Under the pieces are notes generated by a model, which searched no databases, was not told where the DNA came from, and saw nothing but the letters and a program-made list of their open reading frames with translations. Positions 46,901-59,819 of a DNA stretch of 64,000 nucleotides are shown here, piece by piece; position 1 is the first letter of the stretch; each line of letters begins with the position of its first letter. Where the stretch lies: NCBI GenBank assembly GCA_032622095.1, contig CP136068.1, positions 61,340,025 through 61,404,024 of the forward strand. Direction: 5' to 3'. The position numbers were made by a program, and so were the translations under genes. This DNA comes from Siphonodentalium dalli (lineage: Eukaryota; Mollusca; Scaphopoda; Gadilida; Siphonodentaliidae).

Positions 46901-49900
46901 TACCTATATATGTGTGTGGTGGGGATACCTATATATGTATGTGGTGGGGATACCTATATATGTGTGTGCTGGGGATACCTATAGATGTGTGTGGTGGGGA
47001 TACCTATATATGTGTGTGGTGGGGATACATATATATGTGTGAGGTGGGGAAACATATACATGTGTGTGGTGGGGATACCTAGAGATGTGTGTGGTGGGGA
47101 TACCTATATATATGTGTGGTGGGGATACCTATATATGTGTGTGGTGGGGATACCTATAGATGTGTGTGGTGAGGATACCTATATATGTATATGGTGGTGA
47201 TACCTATATATGTATGCGGTGGGGATACCTATATATGTATGTGGTGGAGATACCTATATATGTGTGTGGTGGGGATACATATAGATGTGTGTGGAGGGAT
47301 ACCTATATATGTGTGTGGTGGGGATACCTATATATGTGTGTGGTGGGGATACCTATATATGTATGTGTTGAGGATACCTACATATGTATGTGGTGGGGAT
47401 ACGTATAGATGTATGTGGTGGGGATACCTATATATGTATGTGGTGAGGATACCTATAGGTGTGTGTGGTGGGGATACCTATATATGTGTGTGGTGGGGAT
47501 ACCTATAGGTGTGTGTGGTGGGGATACCTATATATGTATTTGGTGGGGATACTATATATGTATGTGGTGGGGATACCTATATATGTATGTGGTGCGGATA
47601 GCTATATATGTATGTGGTGGGGATACCTATATATGTGTGTGGTGGGGATACCTATAGATGTGTGTGGTGGGGATACCTATATATGTGTGTGGTGGGGATA
47701 CCTATATATGTGTGTGGTGGGGATACACATATATGTGTTTGGTGGGGATACCTATAGATGTGTGTGGTGGGGATACCTATATATGTGTGTGGTGTGGATA
47801 CCTATATGTGTGTGTGGTGGAGATACCTATAGATGTGTGTGGTGAGGATACCTATATATGTATATGGTGGTGATACCTATATATGTATGTGGTGGGGATA
47901 CCTATATATGTATGTGGTGGGGATACCTATATATGTGTGTGGTGGGGATACCTATAGATGTGTGTGGTGGGGATACCTATATATGTGTGTGGTGGGGATA
48001 CCTATATATGTGTGTGGTGGGGATACCTATATATGTGTGTGGTGGGGATACCTATATATGTGTGTGGTGGGGAAACCTATAGATGTGTGTGGTGGGGATA
48101 CCTATATATGTATGTGGTGAGGATATCTACATATGTATGTGGTGGGGATACCTATAGATGTATTTGGTGGGGATACCTATATATGTATGTGGTGAGGATA
48201 CCTATATATCTATGTGGTGGGGATACTTATAGATGTGTGTGGTGGGGATACCTATAGATGTGTGTGGTGGGGATACCTATATATGTATCTGGTGGGGATA
48301 CTATATATGTATGTGGTGGGGATACCTATATATGTATGTGGTGGGGATAGCTATATATGTATGTGGTGGGGATACCTATAGATGTATGTGATGGGGAAAC
48401 ATATATATGTATGTGGTGGGGATACCTATATATGTATGTGGTGGGGATACCTATATATATGTGTGGTGGTGATACCTATATATGTATGTGGTGGGGATAC
48501 CTATATATGTATGTGGTGGGGATACCTATATATGTATGTGGTGGTGATACCTATATATGTATGTGGTGGTGATACCTATATATGTATGTGGTGGGGATAC
48601 CTATATATGTATGTGGTGGGGATACCTATATATGTATGTGGCGGGATACCTACAGATGTATGTGGTGGGGATACCTATATATGTATGTGGTGGGGATACC
48701 TATAGATGTATGTGGTGGGGATACCTATAAATGTATGTGGTGGGGATACCTATATATGTACGTGGTGGGGACACCTATATATGTGTGTGGTGGGGATACC
48801 TATATATGTATGTGGCGGGGATACCTATATATGTATGTGGTGGGGATACCTATATATGTGTGTGGTGGTGATACCTATAGATGTATGTGGTGGGGATACC
48901 TATATATGTATGTGGTGGGGATACCTATATATGTATGTGGTGGGGATACCTATATATGTATGTGGTGGGGATACCCATATGTGTGTGTGGCGGGGATACC
49001 TATATATGTATGTGGCGGTGATACCTATATATGTATGTGGTGGGGATACCTATATATGTGTGTGGTGGTGATACCTAGAGATGTATGTGGTGTGGATACC
49101 TATAGATGTATGTGGTGGTGATACCTATATATGTATGTGGTGCGGATACCTATATATGTATGTGGTGTGGATACCTATATATGTATGTGGCGGGATACCT
49201 ATAGATGTATGTGGTGGGGATACCTATATATGTATGTGGTGGGGATACCTATAGATGTTTGTGGTGGGAATACCTATATATGAATGTGGTGGGGATACCT
49301 ATATATGTATGTGGTGGGGATACCTATATATGTGTGTGGTGGTGATACCTATAGATGTATGTGGTGGGGATACCTATATATGTATGTGGTGGGGATACAT
49401 ATATATGTATGTGGTGGGGATACCTATATATGTATGTGGAGGTGATACCTATAGATGTATGTGGTGGGAATACCTATAGATGTATGTGGTGGTGATACCT
49501 ATAGATGTATGTGGTGGGGATAAAATAGATGTATGTGGTGGGGATACCTATATATGTGTGTGGTGGGGATACCTATAGATGTGTGTGGTGGTGATACCTA
49601 TATATGTGTGTGGTGGAGATACCTATATATGTATGTGGTGGGGATACCTATATATGTGTGTTGGGGATACCTATAGATGTGTGTGGTGGGGATACCTATA
49701 TATGTGTGTGGTGGGGATACCTATATATGTGTGTGGTGGGGATACATATATATGTGTGTGGTGGGGATACCTATAGATGTGTGTGGTGGGGATACCTATA
49801 TATGTATGTGGTGGGGATACCTATATATGTGTGTGGTGGGGATACCTCTAGATGTGTGTGGAGGGATACCTATATATGTGTGTGGTGGGGATACCTATAT

Positions 49901-51181
49901 ATGTGTTTGGTGGGGATACCTATAGATGTGTGTGGTGGGGATACCTATATATGTGTGAGGTGGGGATACCTATATATGTGTGTGGTGGGGATACCTATAT
50001 ATGTGTGTGGTGGGGATATCTATATATGTATGTGTTGAGGATACCTACATATGTATGTGGTGGGGATACCTATAGATGTATGTGGTGGGGATACCTATAT
50101 ATGTATGTGGTGAGGATACCTATATATGTATGTGGTGGGGATACCTATAGATGTGTGTGGTGGGGATACCTATAGATGTGTGTGGTGGGGATACATATAT
50201 ATGTATTTGGTGGGGATACTATATATGTATGTGGTGGGGATACCTATATATGTATGTGGTGGGGATACCTATAGATGTGTGTGGTGGGGACACCTATATA
50301 TGTGTGTGGTGGGGATACCTATATATGTATGTGGTGGGGATACCTATATATGTATGTGGTGGGGATACCTATATATGTATGTGGTGGGGATACATATATA
50401 TGTGTGTGGTGTGGATAACTATAGATGTGTGTGATGGGGAGACCTATATATGTATGTGGTGGGGAGACCTATATATGTGTGTGGTGAGGAGACCTATATA
50501 TGTGTGTGGTGAGGAGACCTATATATGTGTGTGGTGGGGATACCTATATATATGTGTGGTGGGGATACCTATATATGTCTGTGGTGGGGATACCTATATA
50601 TGTATGTGGCGGGGAAACCTATAGATGTATGTGGTGGGGATACCTATATATGTATGTGGTGGGGATACCTATAGATGTGTGTGGTGGGGATACATATAGA
50701 TGTGTGTGGTGGGGATACCTATATATGTGTGTGATGGGGATACCTATTGATGTGTGTGGTGGTGATACCTATATATGTGTGTGGTGGGGATACCTATATA
50801 TGTATGTGGTGGGGATACCTATATATGTGTGTGCTGGGGATACCTATAGATGTGTGTGGTGGGGATACCTATATATGTGTGTGGTGGGGATACCTATATA
50901 TGTGTGAGGTGGGGAAACATATACATGTGTGTGGTGGGGATACCTAGAGATGTGTGTGGTGGGGATACCTATATATATGTGTGGTGGGGATACCTATATA
51001 TGTGTGTGGTGGGGATACCTATAGATGTGTGTGGTGAGGATACCTATATATGTATATGGTGGTGATACCTATATATGTATGTGGTGGGGATACCTATATA
51101 TGTATGTGGTGGAGATACCTATATATGTGTGTGGTGGGGATACATATAGATGTGTGTGGAGGGATACCTATATATGTGTGT
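40921..51181. repeat. 10-kb dispersed block, right copy (pair at 22.4 kb)
   Basis: Matches 22388-32475. Relative to the left copy it lacks 4 bp near 42.17 kb (ATATATGTGGTGGGG, an abnormal 21-bp unit), lacks 99 bp near 44.1 kb, and has about 250 bp more near 46.8-47.1 kb. It also carries an odd ATAAAATAGATG unit near 49521. Confidence 0.8.
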
Positions 51182-54100
51182 GGTGGGGATACCTATATAT
51201 GTGTGTGGTGGGGATACCTATATATGTATGTGTTGAGGATACCTACATATGTATGTGGTGGGGATACGTATAGATGTATGTGGTGGGGATACCTATATAT
51301 GTATGTGGTGAGGATACCTATATATGTATGTGGTGGGGATACCTATAGATGTGTGTGGTGGGGATACCTATAGGTGTGTGTGGTGGGGATACCTATATAT
51401 GTATTTGGTGGGGATACTATATATGTATGTGGTGGGGATACCTATATATGTATGTGGTGCGGATAGCTATATATGTATGTGGTGGGGATACCTATATATG
51501 TGTGTGGTGGGGATACCTATAGATGTGTGTGGTGGGGATACCTATATATGTGTGTGGTGGGGATACCTATATATGTGTGTGGTGGGGATACATATATATG
51601 TGTTTGGTGGGGATACCTATAGATGTGTGTGGTGGGGATACCTATATATGTGTGTGGTGTGGATACCTATATGTGTGTGTGGTGGAGATACCTATAGATG
51701 TGTGTGGTGAGGATACCTATATATGTATATGGTGGTGATACCTATATATGTATGTGGTGGTGATACCTATATATGTATGTGGTGGGGATACCTATATATG
51801 TGTGTGGTGGGGATACCTATAGATGTGTGTGGTGGGGATACCTATATATGTGTGTGGTGGGGATACCTATATATGTGTGTGGTGGGGATACCTATATATG
51901 TGTGTGGTGGGGATACCTATATATGTGTGTGGTGGGGAAACCTATAGATGTGTGTGGTGGGGATACCTATATATGTATGTGGTGAGGATATCTACATATG
52001 TATGTGGTGGGGATACCTATAGATGTATTTGGTGGGGATACCTATATATGTATGTGGTGAGGATACCTATATATCTATGTGGTGGGGATACTTATAGATG
52101 TGTGTGGTGGGGATACCTATAGATGTGTGTGGTGGGGATACCTATATATGTATCTGGTGGGGATACTATATATGTATGTGGTGGGGATACCTATATATGT
52201 ATGTGGTGGGGATAGCTATATATGTATGTGGTGGGGATACCTATAGATGTATGTGATGGGGAAACATATATATGTATGTGGTGGGGATACCTATATATGT
52301 ATGTGGTGGGGATACCTATATATGTGTGTGGTGGTGATACCTATATATGTATGTGGTGGGGATACCTATATATGTATGTGGTGGGGATACCTATATATGT
52401 ATGTGGTGGTGATACCTATATATGTATGTGGTGGTGATACCTATATATGTATGTGGTGGGGATACCTATATATGTATGTGGTGGGGATACCTATATATGT
52501 ATGTGGCGGGATACCTACAGATGTATGTGGTGGGGATACCTATATATGTATGTGGTGGGGATACCTATAGATGTATGTGGTGGGGATACCTATATATGTA
52601 TGTGGTGGGGATACCTATATATGTACGTGGTGGGGACACCTATATATGTGTGTGGTGGGGATACCTATATATGTATGTGGCGGGGATACCTATATATGTA
52701 TGTGGTGGGGATACCTATATATGTGTGTGGTGGTGATACCTATAGATGTATGTGGTGGGGATACCTATATATGTATGTGGTGGGGATACCTATATATGTA
52801 TGTGGTGGGGATACCTATATATGTATGTGGTGGGGATACCTATATGTGTGTGTGGCGGGGATACCTATATATGTATGTGGCGGTGATACCTATATATGTA
52901 TGTGGTGGGGATACCTATATATGTGTGTGGTGGTGATACCTAGAGATGTATGTGGTGTGGATACCTATAGATGTATGTGGTGGTGATACCTATATATGTA
53001 TGTGGTGCGGATACCTATATATGTATGTGGTGTGGATACCTATATATGTATGTGGCGGGATACCTATAGATGTATGTGGTGGGGATACCTATATATGTAT
53101 GTGGTGGGGATACCTATAGATGTTTGTGGTGGGAATACCTATATATGAATGTGGTGGGGATACCTATATATGTATGTGGTGGGGATACCTATATATGTAT
53201 GTGGTGGGGATACCCATATATGTGTGTGGTGGTGATACCTATAGATGTATGTGGTGGGGATACCTATATATGTGTGTGGTGGTGATACCTATATATGTGT
53301 GTGGTGGGGATACCTATATATGTAAGTGGTGGGGAGACCTATATATGTATGTGGTGGGGAGACCTATATGTATGTGGTGGTGATACATATATATGTATGT
53401 GGTGGGGATACCTATAGATGTGTGTGGTGAGGAGACCTATATATGTATGTGGTGGGGATACCTATATGTGTGTGGTGGTGATACCTATATATGTATGTGG
53501 TGGGGATACATATAGATGTGTGTGGTGAGGAGACCTATATATGTATGTGGTGGTGATACCTATATATGTGTGTGGTGGGGATACCTATAGATGTGTGTGG
53601 TGGGGATACCTATATATGTATGTGGTGGGGATACCTATATATGTATGTGGTGGGGATACCTATATATGTATGTGGTGGGGATACCTATATATGTATGTGG
53701 TGGGGATACCTATATGTGTGTGTGGCGGGGATACCTATATATGTATGTGGCGGTGATACCTATATATGTATGTGGTGGGGATACCTATATATGTGTGTGG
53801 TGGTGATACCTAGAGATGTATGTGGTGGGGATACCTATATATGTGTGTGGTGGTGATACCCATAGATGTATGTGGTGGGGATACCTATATATGTGTGTGG
53901 TGGTGATACCTATATATGTGTGTGGTGGGGATACCTCTATATGTATGTGGTGGGGATACCTATATATGTATGTGGTGGGGATACCTATATATGTGTGTGG
54001 TGGTGATACCCATAGATGTATGTGGTGGGGATACCTATATGTGTGTGTGGCGGGGATACCTATATATGTATGTGGCGGTGATACCTATATATGTATGTGG

Positions 54101-54844
54101 TGGGGATACCTATATATGTGTGTGGTGGTGATACCTAGAGATGTATGTGGTGGGGATACCTATATATGTGTGTGGTGGTGATACCCATAGATGTATGTGG
54201 TGGGGATACCTATATATGTGTGTGGTGGTGATACCTATATATGTGTGTGGTGGGGATAGCTATATATGTATGTGGTGGTGATACCTATATATGTGTGTGG
54301 TGGGGATACCTACATATGTGTGTTGTGTGGATACCTATAGATGTATGTGGTGGGGATACCTATAGATGTATGTGGTGGGGATACCTTTATATGTATGTGG
54401 TGGGGATACCTATATATGTATGTGGTGGGGATACCTATATATGTGTGTGGTGGTGATACCTATATATGTGTGTGGTGGTGATACCTATATATGTATGTGG
54501 TGGGGATACCTATATATGTGTGTGGTGGGGATATCTATAGATGTGTGTGGCGGGGAGACCTATATATGTATGTGGTGGGGATACCTATATATGTGTGTGG
54601 TGGGAATACCTATATATGTATGCGGTGGGGGGTACCTATATATGTATGTGGTGGGGATACCTATATATGCATGTGGCGGGGATACCTATAGATGTGTGTG
54701 GTGGGGATACCTATATATGTATGTGGCCGGGATGCCTATAGATGTATGTGGTTGGGATACCTATATATATATATGTGGTGGGGATACCTATATATGAGTG
54801 TGGCGGGGATACATATATATGTGTGTAGTGGGGATACCTATATA
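50336..54844. repeat. 4.5-kb dispersed block, right copy (pair at 36.4 kb)
   Basis: Matches 36420-40926. It partly overlaps the end of the 10-kb block copy, as expected if blocks were copied in succession. Differences include GGTGGGGGGTACC (near 54625) for GGTGGGGTACC, and TATATGAGTGTGG near 54792. Confidence 0.82.
54535..54780. other. Second LINE-free paralogue of the insertion site
   Basis: Same order of units as 40615-40860, part of the 13.9-kb-spaced block pair. The target-equivalent ATGT is at 54692-54695 and is followed by ordinary satellite. Two independent-looking empty sites make it unlikely that the empty form is a local deletion. Confidence 0.83.
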
Positions 54845-57756
54845 TGTGTGTGGTGGGGATACCTATAGATGTATGTGGTGGGGAGACCTATATATGTATG
54901 TGGCGGGGATACCTATATTTGTATGTGGTGGGGATACCTATATATGTGTGTGGTGGTGATACCTATATATGTATGTGGTGGTGATACCTATAATGTATGT
55001 GGTGGTGATACCTATATATGTATGTGGTGGGGATACCTATAGATGTGTGTGGCGGGGATACCTATAGATGTATGTGGTGGTGATACCTATATATGTATGT
55101 GGTGGGGATACCTATAGGAGTGTGTGGTGGTGATACCTATAGATGTGTGTGGCGGGGATACCTATATATGTGTGTGGTGGAGATACCTATATATGTGTGT
55201 GGTGAGGATACCTATATATGTGTGTGGTTAGGATACCTATAGATGTGTGTGGTGGTGATACCTATATCTGTGTGTGGTGGGAATACCTATATATGTATGT
55301 GGTGGTGATACCTATATATGTATGTGGCGGGGATACCTATAGATGTGTGTGGTGGTGATACCTACAGATGTGTGTGGTGGGGATACCCATATATGTGTTT
55401 GGTGAGGATACCTATATATGTGTGTGGCGGGGATACCTATATATGTGTGTGGTGGGGATACCTATCTATGTGTGTGGTGGGGATACCTGTAGATGTGTGT
55501 GGTGGGGATACCTATATATGTATGTGGTGGGGATACCTATATATGTGTGTGGTGGGGATACCTATATATGTGTGTGGTGGCGATACCTATAGATGTGTGT
55601 GGTGGGGATACCTATAGATGTATGTGGTGGGGAGGCCTATATATGTATGTGGTGGGGATACCTATATATGTGTGTGGTGAGGATACCTATATATGTGTGT
55701 GGTGGGGATACCTATATATGTGTGTGGTGGGGATACCTATATATGTATGTGGTGGGGATACCTATATATGTATGTATCGGGGATACCTATATATGTATGT
55801 GGTGGGGATACCTATATGTGTGTGGTGGGGATACCTATAGATGTATGTGGTGGGGATACCTACACATGTGTGTGGTGTGGATACCTATAGATGTGTCTGG
55901 TGGGGATACCTATAGATGTGTGTGGTGGGGATACCTATATATGTGTGTGGTGGGGATACCTATAGATGTGTGTGGTGGGGATACCTATAGATGTGTGTGG
56001 TGGGGATTCCTATATATGTATGTGGTGGTGATACCTATATATGTGTGTGGTGGGGATACCTATAGATGTGTGTGGTGAGGATACCTATATATGTGTGTGG
56101 TGGGGATACCTATATATGTATGTGGTGAGGATACATATACATGTATGTGGTCGGGATACCTATATATGTGTGTGGTGGTGATACCTATATATGTATGTGG
56201 TGGGGATACCTATAGATGTGTGTGGTGCGGATACCTATATATGTGTGTGGTGGGGATACCTATATATATATGTGGTGGGAATACCTATATATGTATGTGG
56301 TGGGAATACCTATATATGTATGTGGTGGGGATACCTATATATGTGTGTGGTGTGGATAACTATAGATGTATGTGGTGGGGATACCTATAGATGTATGTGG
56401 TGGGGAGACCTATATATGTATGTGGTGGGGAGACCTATATATGTGTGTGGTGAGGATACCTATATATGTGTGTGGTGGGGATACCTATATATATGTGTGG
56501 TGGGGATACCTATATATGTATGTGGTGGGGATACCTATATATGTATGTGGCGGGGATACCTATATATGTATGTGGTGGGATACCTATATGTGTATGTGGT
56601 GGGGATACCTATATATGTGTGTGGTGGGGATACCTATAGATGTGTGTGGTGGTGATACCTATATATATGTGTGTGGTGGGGATACCTATATATGTATGTG
56701 GTGGGGATACCTATATATGTGTGTGGTGGGGATACCTGTATATGTATGTGGTGGGGATACCTATATATGTGTGTGGTGGGGATACCTATAGATGTGTGTG
56801 GTGGGGATACCTATATATGTGCGTGGTGGGGATACCAATATATGTGTGTGGTGGGGATACCTATAGATGTGTGTGTTGGGGATACCTATATATGTGTGTG
56901 GTGGGGATACCTATATATGTGTGTGGTGGGGATACCTATAGATGTGTGTGGTGGGGATACCAATATATGTATGTGGTGAGGATACCTACATATGTATGTG
57001 GTGGGGATACCTATAGATGTATGTGGTGGGATACCTATATATGTATGTGGTGTGGATACCTATATATGTATGTGGTGGGGATACCTATAGATGTGTGTGG
57101 TGGGATACCTATAGAAGTGTGTGGCGGGGATACCTATATATGTATGTGGTGGGGATACTATATATGTATGTGGTGGGGATACCTATATATGTATGTGGTG
57201 GGGATAGCTATATATGTATATGGTGGGGATACCTATATATGTGTGTGGTGGGATACCTATAGAAGTGTGTGGTGGGGATACCTATATATGTGTGTGGTGG
57301 GGATACCTATATATGTGTGTGGTGGGGATACATATATATGTGTGTGGTGGGGATACATATATATGTGTGTGGTGGGGATACCTATATATGTGTGGTGGGG
57401 ATACCCATATATGTGTGTGGTGGGGATACCTATAGATGTGTGTGGTGGGGATACCTATATATGTGTGTGGTGGGGATACCTATAGATGTGTGTGGTGAGT
57501 ATACCTATATATGTATATGGTGGTGATACCTATATATGTATGTGGTGGGGATACCTTTTTATGTATGTGGTGGGGATACCTATATATGCGTGTCGTGGGG
57601 ATACCTATAGATGTGTGTGGTGGGGATACATATAGATGTTTGTGGTGGGGATACCTATATATGTATGTGGTGGTGATACCTATATATGTATGTGGTGGTG
57701 ATACCTATATATGTATGTGGTGGGGATACCTATATGTGTGTGGTGGGGATATCTAT
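54845..57756. repeat. Divergent array segment without long partner
   Basis: Satellite of the same 25-bp family, but I could not match it to any other part of the window over more than a few hundred bases at high identity. Private variants are dense: GGTTAGG (about 55228), CCTATAATG (about 54991), TATAGGAGTG (about 55115), GGGGATTCC (about 56003), ACCTTTTTATG (about 57553) and GTGTCGTGGGG (about 57591). A fragment of the common cassette (GGATAAC, GGAGACC x2) is recognisable at 56.35-56.5 kb. Confidence 0.75.
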
Positions 57757-58704
57757 ATGTGTGTTGTGGGGATACCTATATATGTGTGTGGTGGGGATAC
57801 CAATATATGTGTGTGGTGGGGATACCTATAGATGTGTGTGGTGGGGAAACCTATAGATTTGTGTGGTGGGGATATCTATATATGTGTGTGTTGGGGATAC
57901 CTATATATGTGTGTGGTGGGGATACCTATAGATGTGTGTGGTGAGGATACATATATATGTGTGTGGTGGGGATACCTATATATGTATGTGGTGAGGATAC
58001 ATATATATGTATGTGGTGGGGATACCTATATATGTGTGTGGTGGTGATGCCTATATATGTATGTGGTGGGGATACCTATAGATGTGTGTGGTGGGGATAC
58101 CTATATATGTGTGTGGTGGGGATACCTATATATGTATGTGGTGGGGATACCTATATATGTATGTGGTCGGAATACCTATATATGTATGTGGTGGGGATAC
58201 CTATATATGTTTGTGGTGGGGAGACCTATATATGTGTGTGGTGAGGATACCTATATATGTATGTGGTGGGAATACATATAGATGTGTGTGGTGGGGATAC
58301 CTATATATGTATGTGGTGGGGATACCTATATATGTATGTGGCGGGGATACCTATATATGTATGTGGTGGGGATACCTATATATGTATGTGGTGGGGATAC
58401 CTATAGATGTGTGTGGTGGGAATACATACAGATGTGTGTGGTGGGGATACCTATATATGTGTGTGGTGGGGATACCTATAGATGTGTGTGGTGGTGATAC
58501 CTATATATGTGTGTGGTGGGGATACCTATATATGTATGTGGTGGGGATACCTATATATGTGTGTGGTGGGGATACCTATAGATGTGTGTGGTGGGGATAC
58601 CTATATATGTGTGTGGTGGGGATACCTATATATGTGTGTTGTGGGGATACATATATATGTGTGTGGTGGGTGTACCTATAGATGTGTGTGGTGGGGATAC
58701 CTAT
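57757..58704. repeat. 948-bp tandem duplication, copy 1
   Basis: Thirty-eight units with one 23-bp unit, so 38 x 25 - 2 = 948. Markers such as CCAATATATG, TATAGATTTGTG, GGGGATGCC and GTGTTGTGGGGATACATATATATG recur 948 bp downstream. Confidence 0.8.
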
Positions 58705-59652
58705 ATGTGTGTGGTGGGGATACCTATATATGTGTGTGGTGGGGATACCAATATATGTGTGTGGTGGGTATACCTATAGATGTGTGTGGTGGGGAAACCT
58801 ATAGATTTGTGTGGTGGGGATACCTATATATGTGTGTGTTGGGGATACCTATATATGTTTGTGGTGGGGATACCTATAGATGTGTGTGGTGAGGATACAT
58901 ATATATGTGTGTGGTGGGGATACCTATATATGTATGTGGTGAGGATACATATATATGTATGTGGTGGGGATACCTATATATGTGTGTGGTGGTGATGCCT
59001 ATATATGTATGTGGTGGGGATACCTATATATGTGTGTGGTGGGGATACCTATATATGTGTGTGGTGGGGATGCCTATATATGTATGTGGTGGGGATACCT
59101 ATATATGTATGTGGTGGGAATACCTATATATGTATGTGGTGGGGATACCTTTATATGTTTGTGGTGGGGAGACCTATATATGTGTGTGGTGAGGATACCT
59201 ATATATGTATGTGATGGGAATACATATAGATGTGTGTGGTGGGGATACCTATATATGTATGTGGTGGGGATACCTATATATGTATGTGGCGGGGATACCT
59301 ATATATGTATGTGGTGGGGATACCTATATATGTATGTGGTGGGGATACCTATAGATGTGTGTGGTGGGAATACATATAGATGTGTGTGGTGGGGATACCT
59401 ATATATGTGTGTGGTGGGGATACCTATAGATGTGTGTGGTGGTGATACCTATATATGTGTGTGGTGGGGATACCTATATATGTATGTGGTGGGGATACCT
59501 ATATATGTGTGTGGTGGGGATACCTATATATGTGTGTGGTGGCGATACCTATATATGTGTGTGGTGGGGATACCTATATATGTGTGTTGTGGGGATACAT
59601 ATATATGTGTGTGGTGGGTGTACCTATGGATGTGTGTGGTGGGGATACCTAT
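58705..59652. repeat. 948-bp tandem duplication, copy 2
   Basis: Tandem copy of 57757-58704 with more single-base differences than the duplications in the left half of the window (for example GGGTATACC for GGGGATACC near 58768 and CTTTATATG near 59150), suggesting an older event. Similarity ends near 59652. Confidence 0.8.
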
Positions 59653-59819
59653 ATATGTGTGTGGTGGGGATACCTATATATGTGTGTGGTGGGGATACCT
59701 ATAGATGTGTGTGGTGAGGATACCTATATATGTATATGGTGGTGATACCTATATATGTATGTGGTGGGGATACCTATATATGTATGTGGTGGGGATACCT
59801 ATATATGTGTATGGTGGGG
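59653..59819. repeat. Satellite spacer before LINE composite
   Basis: About seven ordinary units, including the GTGAGG and GTATATGGTGGTG markers of the common cassette. Nothing else is visible. Confidence 0.8.
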
